5,638 bases of DNA from NCBI GenBank assembly GCA_001805165.1, contig MHEI01000084.1, positions 5,812 to 11,449 on the forward strand, in the 5' to 3' direction. A program made the position numbers and the translations under genes. This document shows positions 1 to 5,638 of this stretch, one piece after another (positions within the stretch are counted from its first letter, which is position 1; each line of letters starts with the position of its first letter). The notes beneath the pieces are model-generated. The model was not told the DNA's origin and searched no databases. It saw nothing but the letters and a program-made list of their open reading frames with translations. The DNA is from Nitrospirae bacterium RBG_16_43_11 (lineage in GTDB: Bacteria; Nitrospirota; 9FT-COMBO-42-15; HDB-SIOI813).

Positions 1-272
1 AGAGGAAAGATGCCCCTATGCAGTTTGAATGCAGTAAGTGCCACTCACCTCATCAAAAGATCAAACCTGATGTCTCAGCATGTATTGAATGCCACGAGGA
101 TATTAAAGACACAGGTCTGCATATATCAGATTCTCATGGCAACTGTATGGATTGTCACCAGCGGCATTTCTGGAGGGTTAAAGACCGCACTGTATGTGAG
201 AATTGTCATAAGGACAGAAAGGAGCATAATCCTGGCATCCGCTGTGACAAATGTCATCACTTCAGGGCATAA
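1..272 (+). CDS. multiheme cytochrome c (cytochrome c3-like), 3' fragment
   Basis: This is the C-terminal part of a c-type multiheme cytochrome, a periplasmic electron carrier. The reading frame is open to the left edge of the window, so the gene starts upstream. Counting from the ATG at 18, 84 residues contain five heme-attachment motifs: CSKCH (5-9), CIECH (22-26), CMDCH (43-47), CENCH (60-64) and CDKCH (76-80). They are spaced 16-21 residues apart, and extra histidines (for example H12 and H50) could serve as distal ligands. The ATG at 18 is probably internal: it would give a protein with no signal peptide, whereas cytochrome c needs Sec export for heme attachment, and codons before it (RKDAP) read naturally into the fold. 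Other hemes and a signal peptide are expected upstream. The close spacing of the motifs fits small c3/c7-like or larger repeat cytochromes; the electron partner cannot be told from this fragment. It ends 39 bp before the transglycosylase gene. Confidence 0.88.
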   Translation, partial: RKDAPMQFECSKCHSPHQKIKPDVSACIECHEDIKDTGLHISDSHGNCMDCHQRHFWRVKDRTVCENCHKDRKEHNPGIRCDKCHHFRA

Positions 273-296
273 GGTGTTTCCTCTGTAAATCATTCT

Positions 297-305
297 TGCT
301 ATAAT
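297..305 (+). promoter_or_regulatory. extended -10 promoter element (TGCTATAAT) directly before the transglycosylase
   Basis: The sequence TGCTATAAT is an exact extended -10 match (TGn plus TATAAT at 300-305). The -35 region 17 bp upstream (about 277-282, TTTCCT) is poor, as is common for extended -10 promoters. Standard spacing places transcription start at 312, which is the A of the transglycosylase ATG, so the transcript might be leaderless. The match could be chance in an AT-rich spacer, but its position in a 39-bp gap between genes favours function. Confidence 0.45.
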
Positions 306-311
306 TGAACT

Positions 312-2519
312 ATGCGCACCAGAGTTATCCTTCTTTCTTTCTTCATTTTAATTTGTTTGACCTCAGATATATATGCCGGTGATTCAGCATGCCTTTCTTA
401 TGAATCCTGTTTTGAAGATGCTATAAGTCAGTATAACGATGGAAAACTCAATGAGTCGCTTGAGGAATTCAGGTTCCTGGCAGATAACCGTGAAGATATC
501 AATAACCCTGAAATAGCCGGCATATCCTTGTTCATGGCCGGATATATCATAGAAGGGCTTGGAATGGAAGGGGCTGAAATATACCTGGAGCAGGTTGTCT
601 CTGTTTACCCTCTTCTAAGTGATTATGCCTTATTCAAGTTAGCAGAAATAGTTGAAAGGCACCGTGGTCCTGCAGAAGCGGCAGAACTATATAAAAGGGT
701 TTATGATTCATACCCTGATTCGGGTTTGCAAAAAAAGGCCATGCTAAGGGCTGCAAAAGCCTTTCTGACTGCCGGCAACACAAAAGATTCGAGAGAAAAT
801 TACAGGATATTTCTCAAATCTTATCCTAAAGATGCCGCAGTACCGGATGCATTGTACAGCATAGGTATGAGTTATCTGCAGGATGGCAATGATGCAGATG
901 CACAGGAATTCTTTACCAGATTATGGCTTTACCACCCGGTAAGCAAGGCAGGCCGGTCAGTAAAAACAATGATTCGCCTTCCGTTAAGCGCAGGAAATAT
1001 ATATAAAAGGGGGGAAAGCTTCTATGATGCAGGCTATTATGAGGATGCGATAGGCGAATATAAAAAGTTTTTATCACTGAAAAAAGGCGTTTCAAAGACT
1101 AAGAAGAAGGAGGCATTCTTTAAAATAGGGATGTCATATTCTAAACTCAGGATGTTGAGTGAAGCTGAAGAGAGCCTTGAGTTCTTTCTGAACAGGTACC
1201 CTTATGATGATAAAACACCGGAAGCCGTGTATTGGCTAGGGAGAAATTATCTTAGGAGGGGAAAAGAAGATGCATTCATTTCCTCCAGCCTTGGCTTCCT
1301 GAAGAATTATAAAAAAAACGAAAGATACACTGAAGTATTGTACAGACTTGGGAATATCTATGCTGTAAGAAAAAATATTGATACTGCTGTTTCATATTTA
1401 GAAAGGGTTATAAAGGAATACCCTTTTAGCAGTTATGCATCTGACAGCCTCTGGAAAAAGGGATGGATATTATATAAGGCGGGGAATGTTGACGGTGCAT
1501 TGCGGGTATTTAATAAAATCATTAATGACCCTGGTGAACACGCATATACTTCGCAGGCTATATACTGGAGGGCAAAGATACTGGAGAAAACAGGAGATTA
1601 TCAGGCGATGAGTGAGGGCATATGCCAGTTATGCAGTGACTATGGCAGGTCTTTCTATTGCCTGTTTTCCGGATATTATTACGATGTGAAATGTCCTTCG
1701 CCCGAAAATACCCACCCTTACTCCTTCGATTTCTCTCAGGACAGGCCTGTCCTGAGAGAAGTCGAAGGAGTGGGGATGGGATTTTCGAGTGACCATCCTG
1801 AAGATCAAAGCCTCGCACGGATAAGGCTGCTCATTTATCTTGGCTTCAGGGATGAGGCCATCGTTGAAATACTCAGGTTACGAAATGGGATTAGTGATGA
1901 TAAAGACAAGGCCATAATGATCGCATCTCTCCTCTCTTCGCTGGGAGAATATAATCGTGCAATGTACACAATTCGTCCATATTTACCATCCGGCAGGTCT
2001 GAAAACAGCTATGATATTGACAGCCGCCTGTGGCCGCTTATTTACCCTGCAGGTTACAGCGTTTTGATCAGCGAATACGCTGTCCGCAATAATCTCGACC
2101 CATATTTAGTATATGCCATTATCAGGGAGGAGAGCTGGTTCAATAAAGAAGCAGTCTCGTCTGCAGGGGCAATAGGATTAATGCAGCTTATGCCGGGTAC
2201 TGCAGCCCGTATAGCTAAAGACTCATATGCCGGAAGAGAGTCTTTATTTGAGCCTGAGGTAAATATCGCCTTAGGGACAAGATTCTTTGCCGGGAGGCTG
2301 AAGCAATTTGAAGGGAATATCTTCCTTGCAATAGCAAGTTATAATGCAGGGCCTGAGGCTGTAGAAAAGTGGATCACCGAAAGAGATGGCGTCGAACTGG
2401 ATGAATTCATAGAGGATATCCCTTATAAAGAAACCCGTGAATATGTTAAAAAAGTCTTCAGAAGTTATATGGAATATCACCGTCTTAACAAGGAAAATAC
2501 AAGGATTGACACCCTATAG
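312..2519 (+). CDS. secreted TPR-repeat lytic transglycosylase (Slt70-type SLT domain)
   Basis: This 735-aa protein is a periplasmic murein lytic transglycosylase, which cleaves the MurNAc-GlcNAc bond of peptidoglycan to give 1,6-anhydro ends. Residues 1-22 form a Sec signal peptide (MRTR, a hydrophobic stretch, then a likely cut after IYA); no lipobox is present. Residues 35-445 hold TPR or TPR-like helical pairs, for example about 141-173, 177-210, 267-300, 340-373 and 377-410. The SLT domain covers about 583-720. It has the catalytic glutamate E607 in REESWF, the SAGAIGLMQLMPGTA block (617-631), ASYNAGP (675-681) and the ETREYV helix (707-712), all intact, so an active enzyme is expected. 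The size fits Slt-type enzymes with a long helical N-terminus. The start at 312 is supported by the signal peptide and by an in-frame TGA at 306-308; there is no Shine-Dalgarno sequence before it. A palindromic element (1703-1787) adds residues of about 464-492 in the linker between the repeats and the next helical segment (LARIRLLIYLGFRDEA). Confidence 0.93.
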   Translation: MRTRVILLSFFILICLTSDIYAGDSACLSYESCFEDAISQYNDGKLNESLEEFRFLADNREDINNPEIAGISLFMAGYIIEGLGMEGAEIYLEQVVSVYPLLSDYALFKLAEIVERHRGPAEAAELYKRVYDSYPDSGLQKKAMLRAAKAFLTAGNTKDSRENYRIFLKSYPKDAAVPDALYSIGMSYLQDGNDADAQEFFTRLWLYHPVSKAGRSVKTMIRLPLSAGNIYKRGESFYDAGYYEDAIGEYKKFLSLKKGVSKTKKKEAFFKIGMSYSKLRMLSEAEESLEFFLNRYPYDDKTPEAVYWLGRNYLRRGKEDAFISSSLGFLKNYKKNERYTEVLYRLGNIYAVRKNIDTAVSYLERVIKEYPFSSYASDSLWKKGWILYKAGNVDGALRVFNKIINDPGEHAYTSQAIYWRAKILEKTGDYQAMSEGICQLCSDYGRSFYCLFSGYYYDVKCPSPENTHPYSFDFSQDRPVLREVEGVGMGFSSDHPEDQSLARIRLLIYLGFRDEAIVEILRLRNGISDDKDKAIMIASLLSSLGEYNRAMYTIRPYLPSGRSENSYDIDSRLWPLIYPAGYSVLISEYAVRNNLDPYLVYAIIREESWFNKEAVSSAGAIGLMQLMPGTAARIAKDSYAGRESLFEPEVNIALGTRFFAGRLKQFEGNIFLAIASYNAGPEAVEKWITERDGVELDEFIEDIPYKETREYVKKVFRSYMEYHRLNKENTRIDTL
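1703..1787. repeat. palindromic repeat element inserted in frame within the transglycosylase gene
   Basis: The core, 1721-1770, is an inverted repeat with two 25-bp arms that meet with no spacer at 1745/1746. They differ at a single position (1730 T, where the partner predicts C). Pairing continues at 1720/1771. With a few mismatches and one bulge, it extends out to CGAAAAT (1703-1709) and ATTTTCG (1781-1787), giving about 85 bp. It encodes YSFDFSQDRPVLREVEGV (470-487), and the axis falls exactly on a codon boundary (R478|P479). The antisense reading of the core gives a PERNRR-type peptide. From memory, peptides of the SQDRPVLSEVEG and ACPERSRR type are translations of a widespread palindromic repeat family in Nitrospirota, Deltaproteobacteria and Chloroflexi genomes. 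No transposase is encoded. As RNA it could form a very stable hairpin. Confidence 0.85.
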
Positions 2520-2534
2520 TAAAAGGTGTATAGT
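2506..2534 (+). promoter_or_regulatory. sigma-70-type promoter for the DUF4388/GAF signalling operon
   Basis: A perfect -35 hexamer TTGACA (2506-2511) is followed after exactly 17 bp by TATAGT (2529-2534), a 5/6 match to the -10 box. The -35 box lies in the last codons of the transglycosylase gene and the -10 box just after its TAG. The predicted start near 2541 gives a 5' leader of about 60 nt before the TTG start at 2601. I see no riboswitch-like structure or operator palindrome in that leader. The promoter would let the downstream genes be expressed independently of the transglycosylase. Confidence 0.68.
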
Positions 2535-2589
2535 CTGTCGAAAATCTGCCGATTCTATCCTTTGTGAATTGAAAACAATAAGCTTTTAC

Positions 2590-2594
2590 GGGAG
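2590..2594 (+). promoter_or_regulatory. ribosome binding site that fixes the TTG start of the DUF4388 gene
   Basis: GGGAG sits 6 nt before the TTG at 2601. An in-frame TGA at 2565-2567 and the lack of any ATG or GTG between it and 2601 make the TTG the only sensible start; the first in-frame ATG lies at codon 131, after the conserved domain. Confidence 0.65.
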
Positions 2595-2600
2595 TCAGAC

Positions 2601-3089
2601 TTGATAGACCGTACTGATGAATACCATCCTGAAGGTGAAGAACATGCCGGTTCCCTCCTTGACATTAACCTGACTGATGTCCTGCAGGTCCTTTCTGTCA
2701 ATAATAAAACCTGCACCCTCTTTCTCAAAAAAGGTGATGAGAAGGGAGAGATATACCTTAAAAATGGTAAGATAGTTGATGCCAAAGCCGGTACTATCAG
2801 CGGGGAGTCGGCTTTATTCTACCTCCTTGATTGGGAAGGCGCTGATTTCTACATAGGTACATCCGTTGAGGAAAATGTCAGCGTCCGGATAGAAAAGGAT
2901 ATACATTCACTTATACTGGACTGGATAGAGCACAGTGAAACCCATAAAGAAAAAGAAGCAATAAAGGAAAAACCTGAAACAAGAGAAAAGATGACGGTAG
3001 AAGTTGAGGCTGTTCCGGATGATACCATTGAGTTCTTAAAAAGATTAGAAGCAGATGGATTAATAAAGGCCGTTAATAATGCATCATGA
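2601..3089 (+). CDS. DUF4388 domain protein (signalling-associated)
   Basis: This 162-aa cytoplasmic protein has a DUF4388-like domain at about residues 16-112. The typical pattern is visible: a GSLLDINLTDVLQVL opening, a hydrophobic strand followed by GEIYLKNGKIVDAKAG (49-64), then SGESALFYLLDWEGADFYI (67-85). DUF4388 has no established biochemical activity; it is often found with response-regulator, GAF or other regulatory domains and is thought to act in signalling. After the domain comes a highly charged linker rich in Glu and Lys (112-138), then a short helix (about 140-157, IEFLKRLEADGLIKAV) that could be a docking segment. There is no signal peptide or membrane segment. It starts with TTG behind a GGGAG ribosome site. 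Its last 11 bp overlap the next gene, which suggests translational coupling and a joint function with the GAF/GGDEF protein. Confidence 0.85.
   Translation: MIDRTDEYHPEGEEHAGSLLDINLTDVLQVLSVNNKTCTLFLKKGDEKGEIYLKNGKIVDAKAGTISGESALFYLLDWEGADFYIGTSVEENVSVRIEKDIHSLILDWIEHSETHKEKEAIKEKPETREKMTVEVEAVPDDTIEFLKRLEADGLIKAVNNAS
3065..3069 (+). promoter_or_regulatory. ribosome binding site of the Rossmann-GAF-GGDEF gene, inside the DUF4388 gene
   Basis: AAAGG lies 9 nt before the ATG at 3079, within the DUF4388 coding region. The frame is closed upstream by TAA at 3064-3066, so 3079 is the only ATG that gives the full N-terminal Rossmann strand. A second ATG at 3086 overlaps the DUF4388 stop but is in another frame. 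Confidence 0.5.
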
Positions 3090-5364
3090 CAATAAGATAA
3101 AGGTTGCCATTGTAGGCGCAGGACGGGAAGGGTTAGAGACGCTTGCACTCCTGAGGAAGGACCCTGAGCTGTCTTTATTGATGCTTGTTGACCCTGATAA
3201 ATCAGCAGTAGGGTTCAGACTTGGGGAATATGGATATAGATATACAGATAATCTTGACTTAGGTTTTTCACACAGGTTTCAGACTCTCTCCTCTATCCCA
3301 AATCTCAATTTAGTAATAGATACAGAACCTGCGAAGTACCATAAAGAACTCTATTCTCTTTACATGCATCCTGCTGAGATAATGAGCAGCGCTTCTGCAC
3401 GGCTTATATGGGAAATCAAGTCAAAAACAGACATTGAAGAAAAGCGGCTTCTCATATCAGGGCAATTAAGTATGATTCTTGAAGATTTGAAAAATAATCT
3501 TTCTTCAATTCCCCATGCCCATTCAATGAATGAGGTTAGCGCTCTTATACTGAGGGCATCTCTTTCCGGAGTACATGCTGATTCAGCTCAGTTTACTATA
3601 TTCAGCAAAGACGGGGTTTATAAAATCCTGAAGGATGTTTATGCAGGAGCCGACCTGCTCATCAGAAGAAGGATTGTCAACTCTTGCATAAATGATAAAA
3701 ATGAAACTGATAAGATTATAAGAAGTGTAGTAGAAAAAAAAGGGATCTACCAGTGGGAAGCCGGAACTGTTATCCCGATAGTCGAAGACGGCGGTGTTAC
3801 AGGTTTGATCTGGCTTTACTATACACAGGACAATATTGATTTTAAAGAGGATGATACTTCATTCATCCTTTCGCTTACACCTCTGTTCGGAAAATCAATA
3901 AAGGACTCTCTGGAGGCTGAAAAGTCACGGCTCGTAAGTTTGGAAGAGGGGCTTTTGGTTGAGCCGGTAAATATAATAAGATCTGAAAAGTCTATGGAGC
4001 AGAAGCTCAATGAAATAAATATCGCCTTAAGCAGGCTGCTTGAAGCTGATGATTCTCACATCTATGTGAGAGACCCTGCGACAGGCGACCTTGTATTGCA
4101 GGCAACCACTTTAAAATTTCCTTTTCTGACCGGGGATATACGGATAAAAAATGGAGCAGGTGTATTGGGTGAGGTAGTAGAAAGGCGGAAACTGCTGACA
4201 CTCTCCGAAACAAATCTATCTAATGACGACCTTATGCCTCAATTTGCAAAGAGGGAAGATACTGTTTCTATCTTATATCTTCCCCTTGTAGCCAAAGATG
4301 AAGGAGTGGGTGTGCTTACTATGGAATTTACCAATGTCCATAATTTAACATCCAGGGCTATGAGGTCACTGGAAGATATCGGACAACAGCTTGCCGGTAC
4401 AATCAGCAGTGATGTGGAAAGACACCGCATGTCAAGGAAGATTCTTAAACTTTACACAGTCAATGAGGAAGGCATAGAAATCCTCTCTACTGTTGACATT
4501 GAAAAGACTTTTGCATTATCAACCTCATCATCCGCTATGCTCTTTGATTCGGAGATATCGATTCTACGTTTATTTGAGGATCAAAAACTTGTTGTCAAAT
4601 CAACCTACGGAATACATGAAGATAAGACTAATCAGGCCCTGCTCGACATAGACTTTGAACTATCCACCACTGTCTTGCAAACCAAGATCCCAATCATTAT
4701 CCATGATCTGCCTGAATATGCTGAGGCAAGGGTTAAGCTGGCTTTATCCGGTGATTCCCATTACAAAACAGCCATGGTAGTTCCAGTCATCTATGAAAGA
4801 GAGTTGCTTGGAACCCTGTCCTGCTATAATAAAATGGCCCCTGAGGTATTCAGCAGTCAGGTATTCAGCGACGATGACAGAGAGATCGCAGAACGCTTTA
4901 TCCAGTATATTGCAAGGGGAATTATAAATGCAAGACGTTACAACGAGAGGCAATCACTTATCACCATAGATGATGTAACCGGACTCCGTAATGAGCGTTA
5001 CCTTCAGATGCGTTTCCCTGAAGAAATTAAACGCGCAAGAAGGTATAACCGGACTGTGTCCCTCATATTTCTTGATGTCAAACCCTCTGACGACGTCATT
5101 ATACATGATGTCTCAAATATAGTTAAGGAAACATTCAGATACATTGACGTACTGGTAAGATTGAAGGAGTCAAAGTTTGCAATCCTGCTGCCGGACACAG
5201 GAGCATCTGTTAAGGACGCAGCAACCAGGATTGCTGCCAGCCTTGGCATATTAAAAGAAAAAAGAACCGGACTGACTATATATATAGGATACAGTACATA
5301 TCCATATGACAGTGAAGATATGCACGAGCTGATTAAGAAGGCATCTAAGCTAAGACAGTATTAA
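3079..5364 (+). CDS. Rossmann-GAF-GAF-GAF-degenerate GGDEF signalling protein
   Basis: This 761-aa protein is probably a cytoplasmic sensor; no signal peptide or membrane helix is seen. Residues 6-110 resemble the NAD(P)-binding half of Gfo/Idh/MocA oxidoreductases: VAIVGAGREG (9-18, a GxGxxG loop), an acidic D38 after strand 2 (LVDPD), and NLNLVIDTEPAKYHKE (75-90), which matches the usual DVVxxxTPxxxH strand. The catalytic C-terminal half of that family is missing. A helical linker (112-148) leads to three GAF-like domains at about 149-280, 306-450 and 455-615; the first is the most diverged. The end (629-761) is a GGDEF fold: DDVTGLRNERYL (631-642), RARRYNRTVSLIFLDV (652-667), FAILLPDT (700-707), IGYSTYP (736-742). 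The GGDEF signature is replaced by KESKF (696-700) and the FKxxND...GHxxGD segment is deleted, so cyclase activity is not expected. R687-Y-I-D690 keeps the RxxD I-site spacing. The start at 3079 overlaps the DUF4388 gene. Domain limits are by eye. Confidence 0.88.
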   Translation: MHHDNKIKVAIVGAGREGLETLALLRKDPELSLLMLVDPDKSAVGFRLGEYGYRYTDNLDLGFSHRFQTLSSIPNLNLVIDTEPAKYHKELYSLYMHPAEIMSSASARLIWEIKSKTDIEEKRLLISGQLSMILEDLKNNLSSIPHAHSMNEVSALILRASLSGVHADSAQFTIFSKDGVYKILKDVYAGADLLIRRRIVNSCINDKNETDKIIRSVVEKKGIYQWEAGTVIPIVEDGGVTGLIWLYYTQDNIDFKEDDTSFILSLTPLFGKSIKDSLEAEKSRLVSLEEGLLVEPVNIIRSEKSMEQKLNEINIALSRLLEADDSHIYVRDPATGDLVLQATTLKFPFLTGDIRIKNGAGVLGEVVERRKLLTLSETNLSNDDLMPQFAKREDTVSILYLPLVAKDEGVGVLTMEFTNVHNLTSRAMRSLEDIGQQLAGTISSDVERHRMSRKILKLYTVNEEGIEILSTVDIEKTFALSTSSSAMLFDSEISILRLFEDQKLVVKSTYGIHEDKTNQALLDIDFELSTTVLQTKIPIIIHDLPEYAEARVKLALSGDSHYKTAMVVPVIYERELLGTLSCYNKMAPEVFSSQVFSDDDREIAERFIQYIARGIINARRYNERQSLITIDDVTGLRNERYLQMRFPEEIKRARRYNRTVSLIFLDVKPSDDVIIHDVSNIVKETFRYIDVLVRLKESKFAILLPDTGASVKDAATRIAASLGILKEKRTGLTIYIGYSTYPYDSEDMHELIKKASKLRQY
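4844..4869 (+). repeat. short tandem duplication, 15-bp period
   Basis: AGGTATTCAGC occurs at 4844-4854 and again at 4859-4869, a 15-bp period that keeps the frame and encodes VFSSQ followed by VFSDD (residues 590-599) at the surface-exposed end of the third GAF domain. It looks like a small slippage duplication and has no evident function. Confidence 0.5.
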
Positions 5365-5384
5365 TGTTACCGTGAAAATATTAG

Positions 5385-5395
5385 AAAGGAAAGGA
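5385..5395 (+). promoter_or_regulatory. doubled Shine-Dalgarno sequence before the ZapB-like gene
   Basis: AAAGGAAAGGA contains two overlapping AAAGGA motifs. The second ends 4 nt and the first 9 nt before the ATG at 5400. This purine-rich site, much stronger than those of the other genes here, predicts efficient translation and supports the start. Confidence 0.65.
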
Positions 5396-5399
5396 CTTT

Positions 5400-5638
5400 A
5401 TGAGCATTGACAAGATCAAAGTGTTGGAAGACCGGGTAACTGAGGTTATGGAGTATATTAAAAAACTCCAGAAGGATAGGGTCGAATTTGAGCAGAAATT
5501 ACAGGAAAAAGATATTATGATTAAAAGCCTGGAGCAGGAGATTGCATCAGTTAAAAAGGTTGAAGATGAGTGCAACAAAATGAAAGATGAGAGGGGCGAG
5601 GTTCGCTCAAGGATTGAAAAGATATTAGACTCATTAAA
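5400..5638 (+). CDS. ZapB-like coiled-coil protein, 5' part (runs off the window)
   Basis: The frame is open for 79 codons from ATG 5400 to the window edge, with no stop. The whole visible sequence is predicted coiled coil: rich in Glu, Lys, Gln, Asp and Arg with regularly placed Ile, Leu and Val (VLEDRVTEVMEYIKKLQ near the start, SLEQEIASVKKVEDE in the middle), no prolines, and one cysteine (C58). It ends on RSRIEKILDSL. Short coiled coils with this opening (IDKIKVLEDRV) and an R-x-R-[IV]-E-K-[IL]-L ending resemble proteins annotated as cell-division factor ZapB, which in Escherichia coli is an 81-aa FtsZ-ring-associated coiled coil. The ending suggests that only a few codons are missing. 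The low complexity makes the family call tentative; a different small coiled-coil protein is possible. It lies 35 bp after the GAF/GGDEF gene with no terminator between, so it may be co-transcribed. Confidence 0.75.
   Translation, partial: MSIDKIKVLEDRVTEVMEYIKKLQKDRVEFEQKLQEKDIMIKSLEQEIASVKKVEDECNKMKDERGEVRSRIEKILDSL

Noticed and set aside
10..288. A 92-codon + strand frame overlapping the cytochrome fragment
   Set aside because: It is out of frame with the five regularly spaced CxxCH motifs, which are decisive for the other frame; its product shows no domain.
342..380. Lipoprotein signal for the transglycosylase (Cys at residue 15)
   Set aside because: The residues before C15 (ILI) do not form a lipobox; an ordinary signal peptidase I site after IYA fits better.
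1620..1665. CQLCS in the transglycosylase as a heme or metal site
   Set aside because: There is no histidine after the second cysteine and no second metal-binding pair; it lies in a TPR-like helix.
1558..1818. Minus-strand frame with a PERNRR-type peptide
   Set aside because: It is the antisense translation of the palindrome and of transglycosylase codons. The peptide is a known by-product of such repeats, and no ribosome site or domain supports it.
2509..2529. ACACC...GGTGT inverted repeat after the transglycosylase, considered as a terminator
   Set aside because: The stem is only 5 bp with an 11-nt loop and no T-run follows; the same bases are better explained by the promoter.
2541..2600. 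Leader of the DUF4388 gene as a riboswitch
   Set aside because: The stretch of about 60 nt shows no substantial stem or recognisable c-di-GMP or other riboswitch core.
2849..3148. Minus-strand 99-codon frame across the DUF4388/GAF junction
   Set aside because: It lies wholly opposite two well-supported genes and its product is a serine/phenylalanine-rich shadow typical of antisense frames.
4822..4830. A second TGCTATAAT match inside the third GAF domain
   Set aside because: It is deep inside a coding region, the nearest -35-like sequence (TTGCTT, 4804) is at a poor 15-bp spacing, and no gene starts nearby.

Overview
The window reads as a moderately AT-rich piece of a Gram-negative bacterial chromosome with every gene on the + strand. 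The mix suggests an anaerobic or redox-versatile lineage such as Nitrospirota (Thermodesulfovibrionia-like) or a former Deltaproteobacterium. The supporting features are a multiheme c-type cytochrome, a periplasmic TPR-lytic transglycosylase, a DUF4388 protein, a GAF/GGDEF-type signalling protein, a ZapB-like coiled coil, and a palindromic element whose translation resembles one often seen in these groups. The taxonomic placement is inference; no rRNA or other marker gene is present.

Layout: (1) 1-272 is the 3' end of a multiheme cytochrome c gene with five CxxCH sites. (2) 312-2519 is a secreted 735-aa lytic transglycosylase with TPR-like repeats and a C-terminal SLT domain with intact catalytic motifs. 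An almost perfect palindrome (core 1720-1771, extended 1703-1787) lies in frame in its inter-domain linker. (3) A strong sigma-70-type promoter (2506-2534) overlaps the 3' end of that gene and precedes (4) a TTG-initiated DUF4388 protein (2601-3089). This overlaps by 11 bp (5) a 761-aa protein (3079-5364) that joins a Gfo/Idh/MocA-like Rossmann domain, three GAF-like domains and a degenerate GGDEF domain. (6) After 35 bp, a ZapB-like coiled-coil gene begins at 5400 and runs off the window.

How the genes may work together: the cytochrome and transglycosylase are envelope proteins (periplasmic electron transfer and peptidoglycan cleavage). The DUF4388 and Rossmann-GAF-GGDEF proteins look like one translationally coupled cytoplasmic signalling pair. 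In the latter, the GGDEF signature is replaced by KESKF and the substrate loop is deleted, but an RxxD motif stands at the exact spacing of a c-di-GMP inhibitory site. This suggests a nucleotide receptor rather than a cyclase, possibly also sensing NAD(P) through the Rossmann domain. The ZapB-like gene downstream raises the possibility of a link to cell division. No RNA genes, CRISPR arrays, insertion sequences or convincing terminators were seen.
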